NCBI RefSeq assembly: GCF_003286595.3
Contig: NZ_CP132985.1
Location: 1,364,001 to 1,428,000, forward strand
Length of the DNA stretch: 64,000 nucleotides
Source: Aerococcus mictus
GTDB taxonomy: Bacteria; Bacillota; Bacilli; Lactobacillales; Aerococcaceae
Reading direction: 5' to 3'
Program-made: the position numbers and the translations under genes
Shown here: positions 20,057-29,266 of the stretch, in pieces
How the letters are laid out: each line of letters opens with the position of its first letter
Position numbering within the stretch: the first letter of the stretch is position 1
Notes under the pieces: generated by a model
The model's input: the letters and a program-made list of their open reading frames with translations, nothing else
Told to the model about the DNA's origin: nothing
Database searches by the model: none

Positions 20057-20071
20057 GCCAAGCCCTCCTTT

Positions 20072-20641
20072 CTAATCGCGGGGCGTCTTAGAGAGGCCTT
20101 GGGCTTTCTTAGCTGCAAAGGGATCATAGTAAACCACAGAAGGGTCGGCTTTTTTCTTGCCTTGGTTAGCTTTAGCCTGCTTTGAAGTTTTTTTACCACT
20201 TTGCCCTTTATTTTCACTCGCCTTAGCCTGGCTTTGACTTTCACGGAGTAAGTTTTGACTAGCTTGGCTATAGGAAGGTTGACTTTTAGCTTGGATCAGC
20301 TTGCCTCCTTCAGAGAAAGCGGTCAAATGAGGTTGTTGAATAGTTTGCTTTAAGGCTTGTAGTTCAGACTCTAAGCGGGCTTTTTGCCGGCTTAGGCGTT
20401 CAATTTGCTCTCTTTGGCTGGCTATTTCAGCTTCACTCTCTAGCCAGTGGGAGGTCGCATTAACAGCGACTAAGAGGGCCATTTTCTGATTTGAAAGAAT
20501 TGAAGGTTTGCTTTTAATTTCATTTAAGGCGATATTTACCCGGCGAACCACTTCTTCAATATGTTCTTCAGATTTACTGCCAACAATTTTTACTGTTTGT
20601 TTTCCAAAATGAGCGGTATATTCTTGTTGCGACTCAGTCAT
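20072..20641 (-). CDS. zapA: Cell division protein ZapA, with long C-terminal extension
   Basis: 189 residues, about twice the usual ZapA length. Residues 1-85 match ZapA: TAHFGKQTVKIVGSKSEEHI at the N-terminus and KMALLVAVNATSHWL, followed by a coiled coil to about 105. ZapA bundles FtsZ filaments at the division site. The remaining 85 residues are polar and low-complexity (Ser, Gln, Lys, Ala) and end in PSVVYYDPFAAKKAQGL; I recognise no domain there. First gene of zapA-cvpA. Confidence 0.88.
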   Translation of the reverse strand: MTESQQEYTAHFGKQTVKIVGSKSEEHIEEVVRRVNIALNEIKSKPSILSNQKMALLVAVNATSHWLESEAEIASQREQIERLSRQKARLESELQALKQTIQQPHLTAFSEGGKLIQAKSQPSYSQASQNLLRESQSQAKASENKGQSGKKTSKQAKANQGKKKADPSVVYYDPFAAKKAQGLSKTPRD

Positions 20642-20717
20642 GAACAGTCTCCTTTCCTGAACATTTACTCCTTATTCTACCATTGACACGAGGGCTTGAC
20701 TAGTCATTGCCTTAATA

Positions 20718-20750
20718 ATAAAAAGAGCTGAGAAAGTTATCCCAGCCCCT
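20718..20750 (-). terminator. Rho-independent terminator of the PTS transcript
   Basis: GAGCTGAGA (20725-20733) pairs with TCCCAGCCC, partly through G-T pairs. The minus strand then reads TTTTT. Confidence 0.7.
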
Positions 20751-20767
20751 TATTCAATTTTATAAAA

Positions 20768-22252
20768 TTAGTCTTTATCTTGGCTTTTATCTGTTTCTAA
20801 AATATCTTTTAATTCATCGGCAACAAACTGAACATCGGTACCGACCACGATTTGTAAATTATGTTCATTCACTTTTCTTAAGCCAGGAACACCGGTAGCC
20901 TTGATTTTGCCTTCATCAATAGCATCTGTATCCTTCAATTGAAGACGTAGGCGGGTAGCGCAATTGGCTACTAATTGAAGATTATCTTTTCCTCCAAGAC
21001 CTTGGTAAATATTTTGGGCCATGACTTGGTATTTATCTCCACTTTGCTTAGCGTCCTTAGCTGCATGGCTTGCTGTTTGGTCTGCTTCACTGACCGCTTC
21101 CCGTCCTGGCGTTTTAAAATCAAAGCGACGGATTAAGAAGTCGAAAAGGAAGAAATAAATGACAAACATAGCTAGACCTAGAACAAGGATCATCCATTGG
21201 TTATTAGCCATAGGCATCCGCCAAGACAAGACCATATCAATCAAACCTGCTGAGAAGGAAAAGCCTAGGGTTGCATGTAAGGCTGAGCAAATAAAAAGGG
21301 ACAAGCCGGTTAAACAAGCGTGGACAGCATAGAGGGCTGGAGCGGCAAACATAAAGGAAAATTCCAGTGGTTCGGTAATCCCAGTCACAAAGGCTGCAAC
21401 AGAACCAGCAATCAGTAAGGAAGCAACCGATGCCCGGTTTTCTGGACGAGCATTCTTATACATGGCTAAGGCGGCCCCAGGTAAACCAAACATCATAATC
21501 GGGAAGAAACCGGCTAGGTAGCGTCCTGTCACCCCAGGTTCTCCTTGACTGGACCAGAAATTACCAATGTCATTAATCCCAATGGTATCAAACCAAAAGA
21601 CATTATTAACAGCATGGTGGAGTCCAAAGGGAATCATCAGTTTGTTAGTAATGCCGTAGATACCCGCTCCGATATCTCCTAAGTTAGCGATGCCGGTCCC
21701 AAAGGCTACTAAACCACCATAGACAGTGGGCCAAAGGAAGAGTAAGATAACCGCTAATACTGCTGACAAAGCAGCCGTTACAATAGGAACGGCTCGCTTA
21801 CCACTGAAGAAACCTAGCCATTGGGGTAACTTAACATTGTGGAAACGGTTATACATTTCTCCAGCAAGAACCCCGGAAATAATTCCTATGAAGACATTAT
21901 TAATGGCCTTAAAGGCTGGGTTAACTTGGTCGATGGCTTGGCCGGTGATTCCACTTAAAATTTCCGGACTTAATAAGGTGGTGATCATTAAGAAAGAAAC
22001 CGCCCCACTCAAGGCAGCTGCCCCGTTATTATCTTCAGCAATCCCCATGGAAATTCCCAAAGCAAACAGTAGAGGCAAGTTATTAATCACGACTAAACCT
22101 GCTTGAACTAGGAAAGTCGCTAAAACGTTCGAACTTCCTTGTAAGGCATTAGCATCGATGGCATAGCCAGTTCCCATAAATAAAGAGGCCACTACCAATA
22201 CGGAAACAGGCAGCATCAGGGACCGGCCGATTTTTTGTAAGTAATCTAACAT
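20768..22252 (-). CDS. PTS EIICB permease, glucose / N-acetylglucosamine family
   Basis: 494 residues. The EIIC domain (1-375) has about ten membrane spans, with the family motif GITEPLEFSFMFAAP and the LMIPFGLHHAVNNVFW loop. A linker of about 35 polar residues leads to an EIIB domain (410-485) with the phosphorylated Cys431 in VANCATRLRL. No EIIA domain is attached, so a separate EIIA must serve it. Sugar specificity cannot be read from sequence; glucose, GlcNAc or a glucoside are all possible. It lies 32 bases after the 22285-23178 gene on the same strand. Confidence 0.9.
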   Translation of the reverse strand: MLDYLQKIGRSLMLPVSVLVVASLFMGTGYAIDANALQGSSNVLATFLVQAGLVVINNLPLLFALGISMGIAEDNNGAAALSGAVSFLMITTLLSPEILSGITGQAIDQVNPAFKAINNVFIGIISGVLAGEMYNRFHNVKLPQWLGFFSGKRAVPIVTAALSAVLAVILLFLWPTVYGGLVAFGTGIANLGDIGAGIYGITNKLMIPFGLHHAVNNVFWFDTIGINDIGNFWSSQGEPGVTGRYLAGFFPIMMFGLPGAALAMYKNARPENRASVASLLIAGSVAAFVTGITEPLEFSFMFAAPALYAVHACLTGLSLFICSALHATLGFSFSAGLIDMVLSWRMPMANNQWMILVLGLAMFVIYFFLFDFLIRRFDFKTPGREAVSEADQTASHAAKDAKQSGDKYQVMAQNIYQGLGGKDNLQLVANCATRLRLQLKDTDAIDEGKIKATGVPGLRKVNEHNLQIVVGTDVQFVADELKDILETDKSQDKD

Positions 22253-22284
22253 ATGAAATCTCTTTTCTCTCTAGTATTCAATAA

Positions 22285-23178
22285 TTAACGTCTCAAGGAC
22301 TGAGCCATTTTGAAATAGGTGTGGCGCTTACCACGGATAGCAATGCTTAAGGCCATAATATTTTCGGGGTCTGGCATTCGTCCATAGCTCCCATCACCAA
22401 TATGATGAATATCCGCCCCAACCTGCTTATTATTTAAGGCAAAGGAGCGAATGGTATCTGGACTAGCACTTTCTTGGCTGGTGCCAATAGTTGCCATCAC
22501 TAAGCCATCTTGGGCTTGGACTGCTTGGCAAGCTTGATGAGCTTCTTCTAGTAATACTCCAGGCACTGTGCCGACACTAGGCATCAAGACCCCGTCCGCA
22601 CCTGCTTCAATAAATTGCCTAAATAAGCTAGCATCAATCAAAGTTTCTCGTTTACCGGCACCATGCATTTTCCCCGCTAAGATTAAACCAGAATAAGCTT
22701 GCCGGCCCGCTGCTAGGGCAGCTAAGATATCGGCATTAGTCACACCCGTCGAGGGATTAGCGGTTACCATGACAAAATCCACGCCTAAGTCTTCTGCCGT
22801 GGCGAAAGCTTTGGAGCTCGCCCGTCTTCCTGGACTAATTTCAACCTTTTCATCGAGGACCTGACTGTCAGCAGATACGGGTTCCAGGTTGATGCCAATG
22901 GGACGCCCGGTAAGTTCTTTAATGGCTTCAATCACAGGCTGCTTGCTTTCAAACCCCTTAATTTTGGGGTGAAAGACATCCAATTCATTCAAACAGATGA
23001 GGTCTGCCCCAAAAGCCGTCATCACTTCGGCGTTGGTTACCCCCTCAATTAAAGGAGCAGCGGTTACCACCGTTTCAGCCATAATAATCCGGCCTTCACT
23101 GGCTTGAATACTTTTTTTGAGCTCATCCTTAGTAAAGTTTTTAACTTCACTGGGAAAAGCACTTATCAAACGTTTCAT
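22285..23178 (-). CDS. Unassigned TIM-barrel-like protein co-transcribed with a PTS permease
   Basis: 297 residues from ATG 23178; the GTG at 23193 lies inside the ribosome site GGTGGGAAG. I do not know a function. Repeating beta-alpha units with glycine-rich turns suggest a TIM barrel: TAAPLIEGVTNAEVMTAFGA, GADLICLNELDVFHPKIKGF, VDFVMVTANPSTGVTN, GADGVLMPSVGTVPGV and DIHHIGDGSYGRMPDPENIM. These resemble phosphoenolpyruvate-mutase or sugar-phosphate aldolase barrels. Similar proteins sit beside PTS genes in other Firmicutes, possibly under the name DUF7916, which I recall only loosely. Position directly upstream of the permease suggests it acts on the imported sugar phosphate. Confidence 0.6.
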   Translation of the reverse strand: MKRLISAFPSEVKNFTKDELKKSIQASEGRIIMAETVVTAAPLIEGVTNAEVMTAFGADLICLNELDVFHPKIKGFESKQPVIEAIKELTGRPIGINLEPVSADSQVLDEKVEISPGRRASSKAFATAEDLGVDFVMVTANPSTGVTNADILAALAAGRQAYSGLILAGKMHGAGKRETLIDASLFRQFIEAGADGVLMPSVGTVPGVLLEEAHQACQAVQAQDGLVMATIGTSQESASPDTIRSFALNNKQVGADIHHIGDGSYGRMPDPENIMALSIAIRGKRHTYFKMAQSLRR

Positions 23179-23283
23179 AAATCGACTTCCCACCTATCTA
23201 AGAAAAATCTGAATTACCTGCAGCATTTATAATAATTGAAAAAAGTAAGCATCTCAATATCTTTTTAGTTAATAATAAAAAGC

Positions 23284-23336
23284 GTGTGACAGTCACAAAA
23301 AGGAGCTTCGTCCTGTCACTGAAAGAGATTTGGATT
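23284..23336 (+). repeat. Structured intergenic repeat, short copy
   Basis: Starts with the palindrome GTGTGACAGTCACA (23284-23297), then AAAAAGGAGCTTCGTCCTGT and CACTG, then a tail ending GATTA. The same start and tail flank a longer version at 35912-36030. AGGA/TCCT and GTGACA/TGTCAC can pair as a hairpin with loop GCTTCG. It lies in the leader of the 22285-23178 gene, downstream of the DUF368 gene. Confidence 0.6.
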
Positions 23337-23347
23337 AGAGTGTAAAC

Positions 23348-23376
23348 AAAAAAGAATGGAAGTTTCATCCATCCTT
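23348..23376 (-). terminator. Terminator of the DUF368 gene
   Basis: GAATGGA (23354-23360) pairs with TCCATCC (23368-23374) through one G-T pair. The minus strand then reads TTTTTTG. Confidence 0.75.
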
Positions 23377-23385
23377 TCAAAAATT

Positions 23386-24294
23386 TTAACGATTATCGGG
23401 TGAATATTTCTCTTCGATGCCACTAAACCAATAAGAGAAGATAACCCCCGCCACAAACATTACTATGGCCAAAATTAAAGTTGTCATAAAACTCAAGCCT
23501 GTTTCCATTAACCCTTCTGGAGTAAAAGCTGGAAAGACCACGGTCGGAAAGATAGCTAAAGAAGAACCGATCACAGTTCCTAAAATAAAGTGGTACATTT
23601 TGGCATAGTAGTGGTCAAAAAGCCAGTTAGCTACTTTGGCTAGGGCCAAGACACAGAGAATAGCACCAAGGCCTAGAGGAATAATGACGCCCATGTTTAA
23701 ATGAGATATTCCCGCTGACATCTTTTCGTATAAGCCAAAGTAAATCAAGAAATTACTTGGGCTCATGCCTGGGACAATCACGCCTAAACCGATCAAGGCC
23801 CCAGAAAATAACCAAACCCCAAAACTAGGTGTTAAGTGAGAAAAATGTTGGCCACCAAAGACCATTAAGGCAAATAAGGCCAAGGCAGTCAGACCCATGA
23901 CCAGGTAATCGGCTGTGCTTCGCCCTTCTTGCCCGGCTTGTTTAAAGAGAGATGGAAAAGTTCCTACCACAAAACCGATAAAGAGGCAGGTAAAGAGGGC
24001 CTCATAAGAACCAAAGGCCTTCATAACGAAGAAGGAAAAGAGAATAATCCCAATGACAAAACCGATACCTACTGGGATAAAGTAACGGACATTTTGCCAA
24101 AATTTATGGGTAATATTGCCTAAGAAATTCAGTAATTTGTCATAAATACCAAAAATTACTGCTAGAACCCCACCAGATAAGCCTGGTAAGATTCCCCCAA
24201 TACCGACAAAAGCTCCCTTGACCAAGCGTAACCACCAGTCCTTTGAAAAGACTTTGTCTTCATTTTCAATGTCATTATTATGTGAATCAGTCAT
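23386..24294 (-). CDS. DUF368 membrane protein, candidate undecaprenyl-phosphate transporter (PopT-like)
   Basis: 302 residues, about eight to nine transmembrane helices. Two repeated halves each carry the family's re-entrant motif: GGILPGLSGGVLAVIFGIYD near 32 and GVIVPGMSPSNFLIYFGLYE near 170. DUF368 proteins have been linked to recycling of the C55 lipid carrier across the membrane in Staphylococcus (PopT). Role here is by family inference. Monocistronic, with a terminator directly after. The long acidic N-terminus (1-18) precedes the first helix. Confidence 0.85.
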   Translation of the reverse strand: MTDSHNNDIENEDKVFSKDWWLRLVKGAFVGIGGILPGLSGGVLAVIFGIYDKLLNFLGNITHKFWQNVRYFIPVGIGFVIGIILFSFFVMKAFGSYEALFTCLFIGFVVGTFPSLFKQAGQEGRSTADYLVMGLTALALFALMVFGGQHFSHLTPSFGVWLFSGALIGLGVIVPGMSPSNFLIYFGLYEKMSAGISHLNMGVIIPLGLGAILCVLALAKVANWLFDHYYAKMYHFILGTVIGSSLAIFPTVVFPAFTPEGLMETGLSFMTTLILAIVMFVAGVIFSYWFSGIEEKYSPDNR

Positions 24295-24413
24295 TAAAAT
24301 GCCTCCAAATTAATCATTAATTTCACCATTATAACCGAAATTCAGCCGTATAGGCCGTTTTTCGGTAAAATTAAACTTTCTTTAAAGAGTGGCCCGATTC
24401 GCCCAACTAAGAT

Positions 24414-26440
24414 TTACTCTGCCCGTAAGGCTTCGACCGAGTCAAGTTTGGAAGCCCGGTTGGCGGGTAGGAGACCAGAAATAGTAGCAATCACCACAGC
24501 AATAGCCAAGCCGATAAGTAGGAATTGCCAAGTAATATCTAACATGGAGACTTGGAAGAGCTGATTTAAGACCTGGTTAGCTAAAGCAGCAAAGGCAATG
24601 GCCAGTCCTCCCCCTAAAAGTCCGGAGAAAAGACCGATCAAGAAGGATTCAGAAATAAAGATACGGCGAATATCCTTACGCCGTCCTCCAATAGCCTTAA
24701 TGACCCCAATTTCTTGGGTTCGTTCCACGACACTAATATAAAGAACGGTTAAAATCATGATCGCAGAAACCAGTAAGGAAATACCGGCCACACCGATAAG
24801 GACAAAGGTGAAGATATCAATCATTTCCGTAAAGGTTTTGACCAAACTTTCGGTGGCCGAGCCCCGATAGCCCATATCCGCGATGCTCTCCTTGATTTGT
24901 GGGGTCAGACTCTCATCTTCTGCCAATAAATACACCACATTGGGCTTGAGGTCAATGTCTTGGTCAGCTGCTAACGTTTCTAAGTCATCATAGTTTAAAT
25001 AAACGGTGTCAAAGATAGCCGCTGATCCCATAGTCTCGTCAGCCTGGTAAATGCCAGAAATAGTAAAATCTGCTTTGAGATCTTTTGTTTCAAAGTCAAC
25101 TTGAGGCTCAGCTTTTGACCGATTGCTGACTGACCAGTATCTTCAGCCAACTTATCGGCAATCCCACGACTAACTAAGATTTCTCCCTGTTCGGGTAAAT
25201 GGCCTTCAGGCAGGTTAGCGGGAGTGATTAATGACGAAATCGTCTGTAAGTTCATGAAGGGGTAGGTCGGATCCTCTTTTTTGAGGTAATCGGTCCCTAA
25301 AGAGAAATTGGTATAGCCAACTTCAAGGGCTTCTACCCCCGATATCGCCCCAAGTTCTTCAATATTTTCCTGCTCGAAGGCCGGATCTTGAAAATCGGGG
25401 CTGATAGTGGTTTGGGGAAGATTTTGTCCCTCTTTTGACCGGTTGCGCTCTTCCGTGGCTTGCATTTCTGGATTATTCATAGGCATGCGGACTTCAGTCA
25501 CCTGGGGATTGACCTGGCTTTCCATGGTATCCGTCAAATAATTATTGACCCCCGACCCTAAAGCTAACATCAAAATAATACTCATAATTCCTACTGAAAA
25601 GCCAAAGGCAATCAAGAGATTACGCGACCACTTAGCCCGCATATTTTTTAAGGCCAGTTGGATAGCTGACCAGAAAGAAAAGGCATTGGAAGAGGCTTTC
25701 TCCACTTGGGGAAGCTGGCGCATGCCTTGATAGTTGGCCAGTGCTCTTTGATTTTCATTAACCCTTTCATCGGCAACGATTTCGCCGTCGCCAATCCTGA
25801 CTAAACGGCTAGCGATCCCAGCCACTGCTTGGGAATGGGTGACAATAAGGACTAATTTTCCTGAAGCAGCGATTTCCTTAAAAATATCTAAGACGGCGTC
25901 AGCTGTCTGTGAATCCAAGGCTCCGGTCGGCTCATCAGCGATAATAATTTCTGGATTATTGACTAGGGCTCGGGCAATAGCCACCCTTTGCTTTTGCCCA
26001 CCCGATAACTGGTTGGGCCGCTTATGGACTTGTTGACCGAGACCTAGTTGCTCAAGGACAGCCCGGGCTTGTTTTTCCCGTTTGCCTTTAGAAATATTGG
26101 ATAAATTCATCGCTAGGGCCACATTTTCTAAGACCGAAAGATGGGAAATTAAGTTAAAGTTTTGAAAAACAAAGCCAATCTTATCCTTATGATAATTAAC
26201 TAAGTCGCGCTCCTTGAAGTCAGCGATGTTCTCCCCTTCAACTCGAATTTCTCCAGTAAAATCAGTATCTAAACCACCAATTAAGTTCATGAGGGTAGAT
26301 TTACCGCTTCCTGATTCACCAACAATGGCGACTAATTCTCCAGCTTCAAAATCCAAGTTAATATCCTTTAAGGCCTGGAATCGGTCGCCATTAGCCAGGG
26401 AATAGTATTTATTCACGGCATTTAAGCTTAATATTGCCAT
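24414..26440 (-). pseudogene. MacB-like ABC transporter (ATPase fused to permease), broken by a frameshift near 25100
   Basis: The first frame (from ATG 26440) encodes an ABC ATPase with GESGSGKST near residue 41, LSGGQKQR near 144 and IIIADEPTGALD near 167. An FtsX-type permease start follows, with a helix near 280 and a periplasmic MacB domain. After GQKLSL the frame drifts and stops at 24995. The other frame resumes at once with VDFETKDLKADFTISGIYQ and the last three helices to RASKLDSVEALRAE (24414). Restoring one G near 25100 (AAGTTGAC to AAGGTTGAC) would rejoin a protein of about 675 residues. Likely an exporter of peptides or drugs. Mutation versus sequencing error cannot be told from sequence alone. 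Confidence 0.85.
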
Positions 26441-26483
26441 ATGCTTACTCCTTACTTTTACTTGCTTTTTATTAGGAAAGCAT

Positions 26484-26506
26484 TGACTAAGACAGTCTCT
26501 TAGTCA
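26484..26506. promoter_or_regulatory. 23-bp palindrome, likely TetR-family operator of the ABC transporter
   Basis: TGACTAAGA (26484-26492), a CAGTC centre, then TCTTAGTCA (26498-26506) form a perfect inverted repeat of nine-base arms. It lies 44-66 bases upstream of the transporter start, and the regulator gene is just beyond. A second short dyad, GTGAGGACTCAC, is at 26520-26531. TetR-type operators commonly have this form. Confidence 0.55.
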
Positions 26507-26614
26507 GTTACTTCATTGAGTGAGGACTCACTTTTAACTCAAGTACAGTAACACTAAGTCCTCCAGAGCGCAAACAATATGACAATAATCAGACCTTGCT
26601 GGCAATAATAGGCT

Positions 26615-27256
26615 TTAGCAACACAGGCCCCTGACAATAAAAGCTTCAATATAAGACAAGGCTTGAGCAAAATCTTCCTGACTCCCACTCTCGAATTGAA
26701 CCCACTGGAAGGATAAAATCGGTGAAATCATGAGCCGAACAATCAGGGCATTGGGCCAGTTATTCAGTTCTCCCTTGTCCTTAAAATACTCTAGAATGTT
26801 AAAAAAGCCCATCTTCAAATGTAGCGGAATCAATTCAGCCAAACGCTTTAAGAAATTTTCCCGGTAAAGCATCTCTTGGGCAAATATCTTCATCACCTTA
26901 TAGTGGTCAGAATCCTCTTGGAAACAATTGGCTAGAATATGGTGGACAAAGTCTTGGAAAATCCACTTGTCATCTTTAATCCGTTCTAAGTCAAATTCTT
27001 GGGCATATTTTTCCTTAGACATTTCAGCAATGATGGGTAAGATACAAGCGAAGAGTAAGTTTTGTTTGCTCCCAAAGTGTTTGAAGAGCGTTCCTTCCCC
27101 TACGCCGGCCCGACCAGCGATTTCTTTCGTCGAAGTATTGCTGTAGCCGTAATCGGCAAATAAATCAATACTTGCTTGGAGGATAGCATGCTGGCGCGGG
27201 GTCAAGGTTTCCTGACGCGAAAATTTTCCTACAAAGTTTTTGATATATGCATCCAT
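26615..27256 (-). CDS. TetR/AcrR-family transcriptional regulator
   Basis: 213 residues from ATG 27256, seven bases after GAGGAC; two TTG codons upstream are less likely. The helix-turn-helix lies at about 20-65: TPRQHAILQASIDLFADYGY, then TSTKEIAGRAGVGEGTLFKHF, a textbook TetR domain. The C-terminal 145 residues would bind a ligand and dimerise. It is followed on the same strand by the ABC transporter, with a palindrome between, which points to control of that transporter. Confidence 0.92.
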   Translation of the reverse strand: MDAYIKNFVGKFSRQETLTPRQHAILQASIDLFADYGYSNTSTKEIAGRAGVGEGTLFKHFGSKQNLLFACILPIIAEMSKEKYAQEFDLERIKDDKWIFQDFVHHILANCFQEDSDHYKVMKIFAQEMLYRENFLKRLAELIPLHLKMGFFNILEYFKDKGELNNWPNALIVRLMISPILSFQWVQFESGSQEDFAQALSYIEAFIVRGLCC

Positions 27257-27401
27257 CAACAAGTCCTCAATCTTTTTAAATTATAGTAATGCTTTTATTA
27301 TATCAAAACCTTCACTAGTTAATAAATAAATTAAAATATTTTTAAGTTAAATATAAACAATATTAGTTCCCCATATTCTTATCGCTAAACCAGTCCACAA
27401 A

Positions 27402-27430
27402 AAAGAGGCAAGACCTTGGTCCCACCTCTT
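27402..27430 (-). terminator. Terminator of the lemA-DUF2207 operon
   Basis: AGAGG (27404-27408) pairs with CCTCT (27425-27429), with further inner pairing (CAAGACC/GGTCCCA). On the minus strand TTTTTT follows. Confidence 0.75.
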
Positions 27431-27454
27431 CTAGAGTCTAAAATAATGTGTATA

Positions 27455-29266
27455 TTAGCGGGCACCGCCGCCTCCGCCTCCGCCGAAGGCTCCGCCCCCG
27501 CCACCGAAACTCGAAAAGCCACCGCCACCACTGGACATGGCTGAAGTCATTTCTGGAGCTAGGGATTGGCTATAAGAACGGTTCATGGCATTAGCAATAT
27601 AGTAATACTGCCAGAAATTAATATCATTAGCCCCGCTATACACCGATTGTTTTTCAAAATCAGGATAGAGACTGGTAAATTCTTTGGCAACTTCTTCAGC
27701 AATTCCTAAAACCGCTGCATAAATTAATAAGCGATCCCAAAGTGCCACTTCTTGGGCACCACGTTCATTTAATAAGGAGAAATCCTTAAGATAGTTGTAG
27801 AATTTGACCCAATTATCTCTTAATTGGTGGCCTTTATCGGTAAAGGGATAAGTCACCTGGCTATCCGCTAAGTAGCGCTGGTCTTGGTCTTCCTTAGCCT
27901 TGGCATAGGTCTTATTTTGAATAAAGTCCCCTGCCAGCAAGTAGTTTTTACTATAAGAGCGGTAAGATATGGAGACGCCTTTTAGTCGATCCGTACGGCT
28001 TTGACAATATTTTTTGAAGTCTTTTTCTGAAAATTGACCCTTGTCATCCGCAACTTCATTAAAGATCCGCCACCAGTCCTTAATCGGCTCTAGATCTGGA
28101 GCTTGATAAGCAGAATTTACCATAAAGTAATGCTTATCCTTCAACAGACCCGCTTCGCCCCCTAACTTGAGACCACCTTCTTTAACTAAGTAAAGGATGG
28201 TACCAGTTAAATAGTTGCTATCGAGGTCATCAATGGCCAGTTGGTCCAAAATGAAGTAATCCGAATAAATATTATCAGCGGGCAGGTCCCGGTAATACTG
28301 ACCGTCTAATTCCTGACTTCTCCGTTCAAGAGAAGGATACCATTTCTTCAGGGCTCGGTTCCTCTTGATGGCCTGACGCACTCCGGCTAGGATACCGACT
28401 ACACCAAGGCCGCCAAGCCCTACCAAGCCCCACTTGACCGCCTTTGGCATCCGCTCACCCGGCATGGAGGTAATGTCTTCAACTGAAGCATTACTATCAT
28501 AGTCTTCCCAATTATAGTCGGACCCTTCAAAGGCTTCCTTGACATAATCATCAAAGGCCTTATCCGAAGTCCACTGGGTCGGATAGGTCCCTTGAGGAAT
28601 ACGAACTAAGAGAATACCGCTCCCAGAGCTAGGTAGGGTATCTTTGGATTCAGCCACGACTTTTCCATCTTCAATATGGACTTGGCCACGAAAACCAAAA
28701 CCCCACACCCTGTTATTTTCCAGGTTAAAATCTTCCTTTTCAGAAGCAATGGTCATCCGGATAGCTTCTGGGCTGTCGGCCAAATTATCGGAAATAAAGC
28801 GCCAATAGATCATTTGATTAGTATCTGTTTGCATCACAAAGTTAGAGATCCGGTAGGACACCTGGTAAGTGTGACGACCATAGTCAGAAATCCCCCAGTT
28901 GAGCTCACTATTTTCATTGCGCCCAAATTGATAGGCCTTGGCAGCAAAAGAAGCATCCACATCCCAAGACTTTTGTGGGCTAAAGGGCTGACCATCCATG
29001 CTGACCTGGTAGTCAGTTAATTCTTGGGCATCCGTCAAGACCAAGGGCTTATAAATTTCAGTTCCTTCATGGGTGGTAATGTCCCAGTGCTCAGTAATTT
29101 TGGCCGACCCGTCTTCCTGGAGGACAGTATCCACCGTGATGGAATGAATATCCTGGTCAACCGCTAAGACAGGCTCCTGATCTGATCGAATCAGATCAAA
29201 GGAAAAGATAAGGGTCAGCAAGAGGGCAAGTTTTAGCAGTGGAGAGAATAGGCGCCTGACTACCAT
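27455..29266 (-). CDS. DUF2207 membrane protein with glycine-rich tail
   Basis: 603 residues. A signal or anchor helix is at about 9-25. An extracellular DUF2207 beta domain follows (about 38-265, with VDTVLQEDGSAKITEHWDIT near 46), then a transmembrane helix near 278-297. A cytoplasmic helical region runs to about 575. It ends in a tail of more than 20 residues that is mostly Gly with Ser/Phe, typical of this family. Function is unknown; members regularly pair with LemA. It overlaps the lemA stop by seven bases, so translation is coupled. Confidence 0.88.
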   Translation of the reverse strand: MVVRRLFSPLLKLALLLTLIFSFDLIRSDQEPVLAVDQDIHSITVDTVLQEDGSAKITEHWDITTHEGTEIYKPLVLTDAQELTDYQVSMDGQPFSPQKSWDVDASFAAKAYQFGRNENSELNWGISDYGRHTYQVSYRISNFVMQTDTNQMIYWRFISDNLADSPEAIRMTIASEKEDFNLENNRVWGFGFRGQVHIEDGKVVAESKDTLPSSGSGILLVRIPQGTYPTQWTSDKAFDDYVKEAFEGSDYNWEDYDSNASVEDITSMPGERMPKAVKWGLVGLGGLGVVGILAGVRQAIKRNRALKKWYPSLERRSQELDGQYYRDLPADNIYSDYFILDQLAIDDLDSNYLTGTILYLVKEGGLKLGGEAGLLKDKHYFMVNSAYQAPDLEPIKDWWRIFNEVADDKGQFSEKDFKKYCQSRTDRLKGVSISYRSYSKNYLLAGDFIQNKTYAKAKEDQDQRYLADSQVTYPFTDKGHQLRDNWVKFYNYLKDFSLLNERGAQEVALWDRLLIYAAVLGIAEEVAKEFTSLYPDFEKQSVYSGANDINFWQYYYIANAMNRSYSQSLAPEMTSAMSSGGGGFSSFGGGGGAFGGGGGGGAR

